Below are positions 1 through 8,640 of a stretch of DNA of 64,000 nt, piece after piece. The stretch spans positions 1 through 64,000 of the forward strand of contig CANTFK010000164.1 of assembly GCA_947646735.1 (NCBI GenBank). Reading direction: 5' to 3'. Below the pieces are notes generated by a model. The model did not search any database, was not told the DNA's origin, and saw nothing but the letters and a program-made list of their open reading frames with translations. Position numbers and translations under genes: made by a program. Source of the DNA: Peronospora farinosa. Its lineage: Eukaryota; Oomycota; Peronosporomycetes; Peronosporales; Peronosporaceae. Each line of letters opens with the position of its first letter. The stretch's first letter is position 1.

Positions 1-176
1 TGTTTGAGGCGTGACTGGATAGTGGGTACGAGTTTGAGCAGACGAGAGGGTACTCCGAGCAGGATGATATGGCAGGCGAATCGCTTCGTGTACGGAGAAG
101 CGGTGTTTGTTTGCGCGTGTGTGTGCTTGGGCGTATATGGAGTTGTGTGCGGGGAGTGTCGGACGACGTGTTTGCT

Positions 177-250
177 TCTCCTATAGCCTCGGTTAGTGAA
201 GGCGTGCGGCTGTTAACCTCAAGGTCATGGTTCAAACCCGGCTGGGAGAG
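177..250 (+). pseudogene. tRNA-Asn(GTT)-like sequence, degenerate copy in unit 1
   Basis: It aligns base by base with the better copies at 972 and 1754. The acceptor stem TCTCCTA/TGGGAGA and the GTT anticodon region remain, but the D arm is altered (AGCCTCGGTTAGTGAAGG in place of GCTC-loop-GAGC), and a T-arm pair has also changed. It is likely non-functional. Confidence 0.6.
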
Positions 251-971
251 CTATTTTACACACCACGCATGCACAACCAAGCCCCGACCGATAAGACTCG
301 CACACGGCCTGTTTACTCGTACACGGTCTGTTTACTCGTCCACGGTCTGTTTACTCGCTCACGGCTTTTAGATGCACTACCGCACTCCACCCTCGCTGCA
401 GTCTAGCCTTGCGAGTATGTTGTTCCGAGCGACATGTACGCTACTATCGAATCGCTGGCTAGCTCACCTTGCTACTCGCGATGATGTTATGTTCGCTCGG
501 CCTCTTTTTCACTACAGATCGGTGTCATTATTCTAAACGCCCAATACATATCGACGGCGTGACAACCGTATCTACGGCGTGACAATTGTAGCTGGTCGAG
601 CACCAGATGTCAGGTATGAACAGTGACCATCGGCATAGAAATATCGTTTTGTAGACGCGTGGTGCGAGCGGGAGTGGCAATCTTAGTCGTGGCAGTATTG
701 AAAGACGTGGTTGCTAGACTGGATACGTCGCTGGTGAACGTTTCCGTGTGTTGCTAGTTAAGGGTGAGATGGATGTCAGTAGTGTTTGAGGTCAATGTTT
801 GAGGCGTGACTGGATAGTGGTGCGAGTTTGAGCAGACGAGAGGGTACTCCGAGCAGGATGATATGGCAGGCGAATCGCTTCGTGTACGGAGAAGCGGTGT
901 TTGTTTGCGCGTGTGTGTGCTTGGGCGTATGTAGATTTGTGTACGGGGAGTGTCGGACGACGTGTCGTGCT

Positions 972-1044
972 TCTCCTATAGCTCAGTTGGTAGAGCGTGC
1001 TGCTGTTAACCTCAAGGTCGCTGGTTCAAACCCAGCTGGGAGAG
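972..1044 (+). tRNA. tRNA-Asn(GTT)-like, unit 2
   Basis: The 73-nt sequence folds as a cloverleaf: acceptor TCTCCTA with TGGGAGA (one G-T pair), D stem GCTC/GAGC, anticodon loop CTGTTAA with GTT at 1005-1007, T stem GCTGG/CCAGC with loop TTCAAAC, and discriminator G. A TTTT run follows about 6 nt downstream, a plausible Pol III stop. The anticodon stem TGCTG/CCTCA has two mismatches, so the copy may be a pseudogene or may need editing to function. The B box GGTTCAAACCC is intact and the A box is recognisable. Confidence 0.6.
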
Positions 1045-1753
1045 CTTCTTTTACACACACCACGCATGCACAACCAAGCCCGACCGATAAGACTCGCACA
1101 CGGCTTCTGTTTACTCGTCCACGGTCTGTTTACTCGCTCACGGCTTTTAGATGCACTACCGCACTCCACCCTCGCTGCAGTCTAGCCTTGCGAGCATGTT
1201 GTTCCGAGCGACATGTACGCTACTATCGAATCGCTGGCTAGCTCACCTTGCTACTCGCGATGATGTTATGTTCGCTCGGCCTCTTTTTCACTACAGATCG
1301 GTGTCATTATTCTAAACGCCCAATACATATCGACGGCGTGACAACCGTATCTACGGCGTGACAATTGTAGCTGGTCGAGCACCAGATGTCAGGTATGAAC
1401 AGTGACCATCGGCATAGAAATATCGTTTTGTAGACGCGTGGTGCGAGCGGGAGTGGCAATCTTAGTCGTGGCAGTATTGAAAGACGTGGTTACTGAACTG
1501 GATACGTCGCTGGTGAACGTTTCCGTGTTTTGCTAGTTAAGGGTGAGATGGATGTCAGTAGTGTTTGAGGGTCAATGTTTGAGGCGTGACTGGATAGTGG
1601 TGCGAGTTTGAGCAGACGAGAGGGTACTCCGAGCAGGATGATATGGCAGGCGAATCGCTGTCGTGTACGGAGAAGCGGTGTTTGTTTGCGCGTGTGTGTG
1701 CTTGGGCGTATGTAGATTTGTGTGCGGGGAGTGTCCGGACGACGTGTCGTGCT

Positions 1754-1826
1754 ACTCCTATAGCTCAGTTGGTAGAGCGTGCGGCTGTTAACCTCCAGGT
1801 CGCTGGTTCAAACCCAGCTGGGAGAG
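1754..1826 (+). tRNA. tRNA-Asn(GTT)-like, unit 3
   Basis: This 73-nt copy has the same fold as the one at 972-1044. The D and T arms are perfect. The anticodon stem TGCGG/CCTCC has two mismatches at different positions from the unit 2 copy, and base 1 is A where the other copies have T, losing the terminal acceptor pair. A TTTT tract follows. It could be a decaying gene or a tRNA-derived promoter module of the repeat. Confidence 0.55.
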
Positions 1827-2532
1827 CTTCTTTTACACACACCACGCATGCACAACCAAGCCCGACCGATAAGACTCGCACACGGCCTGTTTACTCGTCC
1901 ACGGTCTGTTTACTCGCTCACGGCTTTTAGATGCACTACCGCACTCCACCCTCGCTGCAGTCTAGCCTTGCGAGCATGTTGTTCCGAGCGACATATGCGC
2001 TACTATCGAATCGCTGGCTAGCTCACCTTGCTACTCGCGATGATGTTATGTTCGCTCGGCCTCTTTTCACTACGGATCGGTGTCATTATTCTAAACGCCC
2101 AATACATATCGACGGCGTGACAACCGTATCTACGGCGTGACAATTATAGTGGTCGAGCACCAGATGTCAGGTATGAACAGTGACCATCGGCATAGAAATA
2201 TCGTTTTGTAGACGCGTGGTGCGAGCGGGAGTGGCAATCTTAGTCGTGGCAGTATTGAAAGACGTGGTTGCTGAACTGGAAACGTCGCTGGTGAACGTTT
2301 CCGTGTGTTGCTAGTTAAGGGTGAGCTGGATATCAGTGATGTTTGAGGTCAATGTTTGAGGCGTGACTGGATAGTGGTGCGAGTTTGAGCAGACGAGAGG
2401 GTACTCGAGCAGGATGATATGGCAGGCGAATCGCTTCGTGTACGGAGAAGCGGTGTTTGTTTGCGCGTGTGTGTGCTTGGGCGTATGTAGATTTGTGTGC
2501 GGGGAGTGTCAGGACGACGTGTCGTGCTTCTC

Positions 2533-3139
2533 CCAGCAATACGTAAAACAATCAGCGTACTTCGTTCAGTTACGTATTATAGTCAGGCTCGGGTGCAAGC
2601 GCACAATGAAGGGGTACTCGGCCACGGATCGACAGCCGAGGTCCCGAGTAGGGCTATACTTAGACCGGGTGAAAGAGGGCTATGCCAAAAAATTGGCCCA
2701 CCTATGGCACGGACCGTTCCGAGTCCGGGGATTAGTCGGAGATCATGCAGTACGTCTGGAGTTACGAGGTACCGAATACAGACTATTCCCAATCGTGCAC
2801 ATCTCCAAGCTCAGAGAGTTCCCCGATCGACCGAACAGCGAGCTGTAAGTGGATGGAACAGATCGAGTCGACTTCGATGAATGTCTGTTACCAGAAGACA
2901 GCTGGGTGCGGGAATTGGAAGAGGGCGAGTATGAAGTCGAAGAAATTTTAGAGAGTCGTACAGGCAAGAAGACTCGGTATGGGAGGCAACAACGAGAATT
3001 CCTCGTGCAATGGAAGGGGTACCCTGACCCCTCGTGGGTGGACGAAGTGGATCTGAATTGCGGAGCTTTACTCCGGGACTTCGAGCGTAAGAAGACAAGC
3101 CATAACCGCTTCGAAGTAATGCAAAGCCATGAAAACTAG
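2533..3139 (+). pseudogene. Family C pol 3' fragment: integrase C-terminus and chromodomain
   Basis: One reading frame covers the integrase C-terminal module (LYLDRVKEG, LAHLWHGPFRV, LFPIVHISKL) and a chromodomain (FLVQWKGYPDPSWVDE). A single TAA at 2846-2848 interrupts it; the family A homologue at 30068-30826 reads through the same place. The chromodomain would tether the integration complex to modified histones. The integrase catalytic core, RT and gag are missing because the element starts here. Confidence 0.85.
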
Positions 3140-3413
3140 CAGACGGTAGCAAGTTTCTTGGAAGGTAGACCGAGTCCCTCATTGATAGACCTGGTCCCTC
3201 ATTGGTCGGCCCAGCCCCTCATTGGAAGACTTGGGTCGCCTGCGGGGCGACCTCGAACTTCCAGGAGTTAGGAGTATAGGAGAATGGAGAACAAAGGAGG
3301 AAGATTACCAAGATCAATTAGAACAGAGGAAAACATGGAAAGAGGAGATAGAAGATGGACAAGCACACAAAATAGGATCGAAGAGAAAAGAAGATTCATG
3401 GTCAAGGGAAGAC
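3140..3413. other. Family C spacer between pol and the antisense gene
   Basis: This 274-bp stretch lies between the pol stop and the antisense-gene stop, which converge here. It includes a few of the family C CCCTCATTGGT-type repeats near 3175-3225. I see no convincing gene. The matching spacer in family A is 30827-31035. A convergent pair of polyadenylation signals might be expected here, but I cannot identify one confidently. Confidence 0.5.
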
Positions 3414-3865
3414 CTAAACGGGTGGCCCAAACTTGCCTTTGAGGCGTAGAACTAGAGCGCCAGGATGGGCCACAGAAGACAACCGATACTGGGTGAGCCA
3501 CGGCCACGCGGAATCCGACACCCGAAGGGCCTCAAGCAGGTCTACTGGGTCCGACCCCTCTTCACAACCAGGGAACCAATAAACCACACGGCGGGATCGA
3601 GGGAGATGACGGAAGAGGGGGTCCAGGAAAATGTCGAGATCGCAGTGGCCATTGCTCATCTCAATGAAGATAAGGTCTACCACCTCCCGCCACGCTCGAG
3701 TTGCTCAACTCCGACGCTTCTTCAGCGCGTTGTAGTAGGACGCGAGGAAAGAGTTCGCGCGCGCTTGATCCTTGGAGATCCACAGGCAGTGGGTCGCCTC
3801 CCAAAGTGCTTGGCTATGCTCTTCGTCAAATTGGATGTAGGCCGCTTCCAACTGGGCGAACCAGC
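3414..3865 (-). pseudogene. Family C antisense gene, C-terminal part
   Basis: Read on the minus strand, the frame opens with SWFAQLEAAY at the solo-LTR boundary and ends at the stop at 3414. It contains QALWEATHCLW, a basic YNARKKRR segment, the signature GHCDLDIFLDP (about 3615-3650), and a W-F-P-G stretch. The same order occurs antisense to pol in family A (31036-31690), and the first half recurs in family B (40209-40445). One TGA (3705-3707) interrupts the frame; it is also present in the inverted copy at 63550-64000. The function is unknown and I recognise no known domain. Confidence 0.7.
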
Positions 3866-4923
3866 TGTGGTGAAGTGCTAATTTTGTGATGTGGAGGTCC
3901 CAGACTCCAGTTGGATTCGGAGTGTAGGCCGTGGGTCAGGGACAGGGGACCAGAGAGACAGGGGCCTCGAAGGAGAGCGACCGTTGGTGGAGGACAATCC
4001 GCAGGATCCACCGAAGAAAAATCAGTATCAGGGTACCGGTTAACCGCTACCAAAGGGAGTTGATCATGGCCGCTCATTGATCGACCTGGCTCCTCGTTGG
4101 TAGACCCGGGTCCCTCATAGGTCGACCTGGGTCCCTCATTGGTTGACCTGGGTCCCTCATCGGTCGACCCGGTCCCTCATCGGTAGACCCGATCCTTCAT
4201 CAGTCGACCTCGGCCCCTCGGGGTTCATCTACTCCGGACCTGTTAATACAAGGATCAGATTAGTCGACGCAAGGAATCAGAGCTTCAGGCAAGGATAGAG
4301 TAAAGGAGTTAAAAGGATAGGACTATATTAAATAATACTCAATTTGCGATCTACGTGGAACGACTCCGTCACCCAAGAAGAACTTGTTCTAAGTTACTCA
4401 CTGTTCCGAAAAGGGATATATTTTGGCCCCCCGTCAAAGACAGTTGTGTAGCGAGGTTCAGTGCAAAAAGAGCTCCAGGATATATTTGGCCTGCAACCTC
4501 GTTCGAGTAGCAACACCCCCCAAGACCCGCTATCGGAAGCGGTCTCCCTTAACTCACGGTACGGGAGCAAAGTAAATGTCAGGTGGTTGATACCCCTAAA
4601 ACAAGAAGGAAAAGGCCAGGGACGACAAGCGCCCCTGAAGAATTTGGCTCGAAGTCCACTCTCGACAAGGTCGATCGAGTGGCCACCTACCGGCCCACCG
4701 AGTAAAGCATATCCACTCGAGGTCCCCCAGGTCTACCTCCCTCAAGGCAGACGTCTACATCCTCACCAAGTCCTCCGAAGAATGCAACTCGCCAGCCGAC
4801 GGGTACACAAGGTGAGAGAAGGTTCATACGCGGCATCGGGGTACCCCCTCCGACAGTCGGCAGTCCGGCACAGTGAGTGGTTTGGGGTCTCATCATACAA
4901 TTTTGAGAGCCCACTCCACCACA
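3866..4923 (+). mobile_element. Solo LTR of family C, inserted in the antisense gene
   Basis: It starts TGTGGTGAAGTG and ends CACTCCACCACA, an imperfect terminal inverted repeat, and is 1058 bp long. The flanks share CAGC (3862-3865 and 4924-4927), consistent with a 4-bp target duplication. Removing the LTR and one CAGC joins the antisense frame on both sides without a shift, which supports insertion into a formerly continuous gene. A plus-strand open frame of about 165 codons from 4461 recurs in all three full-length family C LTRs here; whether it is translated is unknown. Confidence 0.8.
4075..4215 (+). repeat. ~20-bp minisatellite inside the family C LTR
   Basis: About seven degenerate copies of a unit like GGTCGACCTGGGTCCCTCAT. 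The copy number differs between family C LTRs: similar at 14090-14250 and far larger at 61870-62345. Confidence 0.8.
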
Positions 4924-5557
4924 CAGCTAACAGGTCTGAAGGAAACGGGCTGCATGGGAACACGAGCTTCCACCCAAGGCTCCGGCGCCAGAAATCTCTG
5001 GATCATTGGAGGGTTCACCAACGACCTCTTTCATTTGGGAGGACGGTCGAGGTTTTTCGTCCGGAGGACCGAACCAACTTTAAGGTAGATCCAGCTGGTC
5101 GGCCAAGTCTGAGGAAGACAATATTACAATGCACCAAGAATTGACCAGGTCGACCGGCCAAGGTGTCACTTCCGCGGCGGAGAAGGTCTTCGACTGCATG
5201 TGCCCGGGGATCATGGCGTCTTTGGAAAGCAAGCAGGAGTCGGCCGAAGGGGCGAAGTGTTGTCCGCGACAGTAGGCGCACTCTTGTTTTTCTCCGCAGA
5301 CGACTCGGTCTCCGAGTCCGATGTCCCGAACATCGCCCGTTTCAACGAGAGGCCGGTAGCCGAGGTGGTCCTCAATGGAGGAGCGGACGTCGGCGGAAGA
5401 CGTACAGGGTTCGTACTGGCAGGGCGCCTACTAGCAGAACGAGACTTGGCCAGGGCCGCCCGAAGGGTCTCGCTGTCGTCGCTGAGGTCGTCGTCCAAAG
5501 ACTTCAGAACGACAGGAGAACGACCACCAGAGACTGCCGACAGCGGTATAACAGAGG
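4924..5557 (-). pseudogene. Family C antisense gene, middle part
   Basis: This lies on the minus strand between the family E insertion (right) and the solo LTR (left). The upstream section reads a Ser/Arg/Pro-rich linker containing DDDLSDDSETLRAALAKS. After a stop near 5208 another frame gives AAEVTPWPVDLV and a following LP-SW segment, resembling EDVAPWSVSQVGAL and LPLSW in family B (40533-41009). So at least one frameshift lies near 5200. The segment enters the C-terminal part in frame once the solo LTR is removed. Confidence 0.6.
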
Positions 5558-5876
5558 TGCAACGTGCTAAGGACCCGTTACCGTCTTACAATAAAAGGGC
5601 GTTGAGGAAGCGCTCTTAATTAACTCGTAAATATCACTCTGTTTTATTTTTGTTTTAGTTTTAATTCGCAGTAAGTGCGAATATGTTCCCTAGCTCATGG
5701 AAACCACTCAATATGGAAGTCAATTTATTATTGGCTAATTATTGGGTCTGGCACCCCAATAATAAACCAATAATAAATTGACGCGCAGTATCCGCTAATC
5801 GGATACTGCCCTATGCCTACTTATTTAATTATGTATTAATCCTATAACTACTTATGTAATAGGTAGACCCATGACA
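5558..5876 (-). repeat. Family E 3' LTR
   Basis: On the plus strand it reads TGCAACGTGC...ACCCATGACA. It matches 12722-13040 except at about six sites. In element orientation this is the downstream LTR. Confidence 0.9.
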
Positions 5877-5893
5877 TCACTCCCTTCTTTAAG
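5877..5893 (-). other. Family E polypurine tract
   Basis: On the minus strand, AAAGAAGGGAGTGA directly precedes the 3' LTR, the expected place and composition for the plus-strand DNA primer of reverse transcription. Confidence 0.65.
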
Positions 5894-5988
5894 TTGCGCT
5901 TACCTCAACGTAAGCGCGAATCGCAGAAAGTTTCTTCTCGACCAACGGCGTAACTCCGAACCTGCTCAGTTAGACTTAACTGAGCAGC

Positions 5989-6879
5989 ATGGACCCTAGG
6001 CGTCCACGAAACAATGTCTCTGACATCCAGAACTGGGAACACCAAGAGACAATCCGTAGAGAGCAGGCGCCGCAGGTCATGGATGGGGACTTGAAACCGT
6101 GGCGCTTGAATGGTCTTGAAGGTGCTGTCGAACCCGAGCCACTGGAGGTCATGAAGGACCTTTTCACGCGATACCGTACAGTGAGAGGCAAGGCAACGAA
6201 CAACGTATATACCGACGATGCGTTGCAGAGGTCTTGGTGTGCCTTCATCGGGCGCTGGAACGCGATCCGACGTGAAGGAACGTCCTTCACGTCCCTGTTA
6301 GACGGTCGCGAGGGAACGCGTGATAGATACGATAATGACGACCTACGCCGGCGCATCTATCGTATGACGTGTGACGAGTATCACCTTTGTTACGTCCACA
6401 TTCGTGAGGGATGTCCAACGTGCAACGTGGGCAGATCGCGACCGGTCTGGCAGGAATGGGACGACTTAGTGTGTGCGCGAGGCATGCCTGACCATATTCG
6501 TCCATGGATTGCCCGTTATGAGAGAAGCCTTTCGGAGATACAGGTGTCCGAGCTACGGCGAGTGAGAGCGCGTCCTTACGATCGCCGAGGGCTTTCACGT
6601 AGCCGAGGTCGTCAATTGTATCATCCATATGCTCCCGAGCCTCGTAATAGGTCTCGGTCTCGGAGTCGCTCGGGAGGTCGTCGCGGTTTCGTTGCTCGCG
6701 TGCATTACGGCTCACGAGATCGGGGATGGAACCGTCAGCGTCGGACGCGATCACCGTCTTTCTACGGGACTCGTAGTCGTCGACCACGTCCGGGACATCT
6801 TGGGACAGCGTACTTGATGGCTCCCATGTATCGTCCGCCGGGGAATATCCCAACCAGCGAACCCTGTAATGTTTCTTGA
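5989..6879 (+). CDS. Family E antisense gene, first open frame (296 aa), unknown function
   Basis: It starts with ATG 112 bp from the 3' LTR and runs opposite to gag-pol. Residues 1-200 look globular, with conserved-looking Trp and a Cys cluster (CDEYHLCYVH...GCPTC around residues 127-145). Residues 205-285 are rich in Arg-Ser (RSRSRSRS, RTRSPS), like RS domains of RNA-binding proteins. Its last ~200 codons lie antisense to the pol tail and chromodomain. The RS run is partly the complement of an acidic run in pol, so that part could be a by-product. The first ~100 codons have no overlapping gene, and the frame is unbroken while gag-pol is not. No family recognised. Confidence 0.55.
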   Translation: MDPRRPRNNVSDIQNWEHQETIRREQAPQVMDGDLKPWRLNGLEGAVEPEPLEVMKDLFTRYRTVRGKATNNVYTDDALQRSWCAFIGRWNAIRREGTSFTSLLDGREGTRDRYDNDDLRRRIYRMTCDEYHLCYVHIREGCPTCNVGRSRPVWQEWDDLVCARGMPDHIRPWIARYERSLSEIQVSELRRVRARPYDRRGLSRSRGRQLYHPYAPEPRNRSRSRSRSGGRRGFVARVHYGSRDRGWNRQRRTRSPSFYGTRSRRPRPGHLGTAYLMAPMYRPPGNIPTSEPCNVS

Positions 6880-6975
6880 CATGCTTCTTCATGGGCGCCG
6901 AGTTATTAGTCGGCGCCTGGGACTTGTGATCCTCTTGATCGACAATCCGGTCGACAATCCAGCGTCGCGCACTCG
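6287..6975 (-). pseudogene. Family E pol C-terminus: chromodomain and tail
   Basis: The minus-strand frame reads WIVDRIVDQ, then YRVRWLGYSPADDTWEP, a canonical chromodomain, followed by an acidic Ser-rich tail (LPSDSETETYYEA). The frame remains open to 6287, but past about residue 120 the sequence no longer looks like a conserved protein, and the plus-strand antisense gene is the better candidate there. Chromodomains guide Ty3-type integrases to chromatin marks. Confidence 0.7.
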
Positions 6976-7395
6976 ATGCATCGACTAATGGAGGAGGAGC
7001 ATCACGACGGAAGGCCTCTGGCGATGAGCGCCGATTCTCGTAATCGGGCGCCTGTACAGTCGAATGATGAGCTGCGCCTACTCCGCACTGAAGCCGAGGA
7101 GTCGAAGAATGCCCTACTTGATGCTCGCGAGATGGCTGAGAGAGCTCAAGATCGTGCGGATGCTGCGACTGAGGCTGCTGAGCGGACTCGACGTGAGCAG
7201 CTGGTACTGGTTGAGCGCCTACGTCAACTTGAGACGACTACGTTCGGAGGGCCCCAGCAGATCGAGTCTGCACGCGTTCGGGCAGGACTTGGTCCCAGTC
7301 GTCGTCAAAGTCGTCGTCAAGGGATGTCGGATTTCGAGCCGGCACAGAAGAGCGGGGAAGATTCAAAGAGAGATCCGCCGGTAGGTAATCCTTGA
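6976..7395 (+). CDS. Family E antisense gene, second open frame (coiled coil, 139 aa)
   Basis: It opens about 95 bp after the 296-codon frame. It encodes a long heptad-rich helix (NDELRLLRTEAEESKNALL then REMAERAQDRADAATEAAER), followed by a basic tail. It lies antisense to the linker between integrase and chromodomain, exactly where the family D antisense coiled coil lies, and its stop falls just past the antisense of FYVGRLK, as in family D. It may be the C-terminal half of one gene with the upstream frame, split by a shift, stops or an intron. Confidence 0.45.
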   Translation: MHRLMEEEHHDGRPLAMSADSRNRAPVQSNDELRLLRTEAEESKNALLDAREMAERAQDRADAATEAAERTRREQLVLVERLRQLETTTFGGPQQIESARVRAGLGPSRRQSRRQGMSDFEPAQKSGEDSKRDPPVGNP

Positions 7396-8640
7396 GGCGC
7401 CCGACGTAGAACGTCGGGTGCAAACGCATAGATGTAGGTATTTCTAGCGTGTAAGCGTCACCATGCACCTTAACAACCCAAAATGGGCCAATATATCTTG
7501 GCGCTAACTTTTTAGCGCCCAAATTCGTCACTGAGGTGTTCGGTAATCCACTTGTTAATAACAATACTCTGTCACCTTCTCGAAATAACAACATATTCTT
7601 TCGACCTCTTCTGTCTGCATTCTCCTTTTGCTTATCGACTGTCTCTTGTAATGCATCACGCACAAAACGCGTGATTCCTTGTCGTAATAGTAGAAATTCG
7701 GTTACTGCAGCCAAACTTACAGGCGACGTATTCTCTTTTGGAGCAAAATTGGCAACGGGAGACGCGATGGAAAGCATCGCGTCAGGAGTCGATATGCCGT
7801 CGGCCACGAAATTACCAGTAGTAGGTGCATTGGTAGCAACCTTATGCGCATCGTAATCACTCAGCAATAGTTTTGGCGCAATTCCATCCGTAGATACTCC
7901 CCCACCAAGCTTGGAGACAGGGTGTTCTGAAGCTGAGAGAGCAAGCAGCGCCGGAACGCGAGGATGCCTCGAGTTGATAACGAAAAGGGAGTCAATCCGG
8001 TTGACGCATGGACAGCATTGTTGATTGCAAACTCTGCAAGTGGAAGAAATGAACTCCATGAAGAGAACGATGTTGCATAACTGCGCAAGACATCTTCGAG
8101 CACTCTGTTCACACGCTCCGTTTGCCCATCCGTCTCTGGATGGGCCGCCGTAGACATAAGCAACCGCGTGCCTAATAGCTGGAATAATTCGGCCCAGAAA
8201 GACGAAGTGAAACGCGGGTCACGGTCCGAAACAATAGATTCTGGCAAGCCGTGATGCCTAAAGATAATATCAATGAAGATCTTCGCTGTCGTCTCCGCCG
8301 TAATGTTGGCGGAGACCGGAGCAAATGCACCATTTTGCTGAATCGATCCACTAGAACCAATACGCCCGTGCGTTTCTGTTCATCCGGTGGAAGGCCAAAG
8401 ATAAAATCCATGCTGACCGAGCGCCAGGCTTCCGTAGCAATCGGAAGCGGACGCAATGGGGCTTGTGAAGACGGCGCGGGCTTCACACGCTGACAGGTTT
8501 TACAGGAGCGCACCCATTTCTGGATGTACTTACACATTCGCGGCCAGAAAAATACGCGAGAAATAGCTGCAAACGTCTTGTCGCGGCCCAGGTGTCCGCC
8601 AGATGGGCTGTCGTGAAACTCATGAACCAATCGGGCTCGA
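7238..8640 (-). pseudogene. Family E integrase, broken by frameshifts
   Basis: In order on the minus strand: the zinc-binding HHCC module (HEFHDSPSGGHLGRDKTF, SCKTCQRVKPAP), the catalytic core with Asp in SMDFIFGLPPD, Asp in IVSDRDPRF and Glu in TDGQTERVNRV, then the C-terminal module (ENADRRGRKN, PRYIGPFWVV, FYVGRLKDYLP). All DDE residues are present, but at least two frameshifts (near 8330 and 7990) split the frame. Confidence 0.85.

Larger units (their letters stand above)
1..2532 (+). repeat. Tandem array of four ~780-bp units with tRNA-Asn-like cores
   Basis: The same unit, beginning TGTTTGAGGCGTGACTGGAT, starts at 1, 796, 1576 and 2353 (periods 795, 780, 777). Each of the first three units holds a tRNA-Asn-like sequence, a run of short repeats (CACGG.CTGTTTACTCG, three copies in unit 1, two in units 2 and 3), and a pair of ACGGCGTGACAA repeats. 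Unit 4 is cut at about 2532, at the base where its tRNA-like core should begin. Short open frames in the array recur only because the units are near-identical; I do not regard them as genes. Confidence 0.9.

Noticed and set aside
1..2532. The ~780-bp units as tRNA-derived SINEs
   Set aside because: The copies are head-to-tail with regular period and no A-rich or simple tails or target duplications between them, so tandem amplification fits better.
2333..2551. Recurring short frames in the tandem repeat units (both strands)
   Set aside because: They recur because the units are near-identical; they contain tRNA-like sequence and indels between units break them.
6287..6620. Cys-containing tail of the family E pol frame as a zinc domain
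   Set aside because: The Cys codons lie antisense to the Cys cluster of the plus-strand gene, no homologous pol tail occurs in family D, and the plus-strand reading looks more protein-like.
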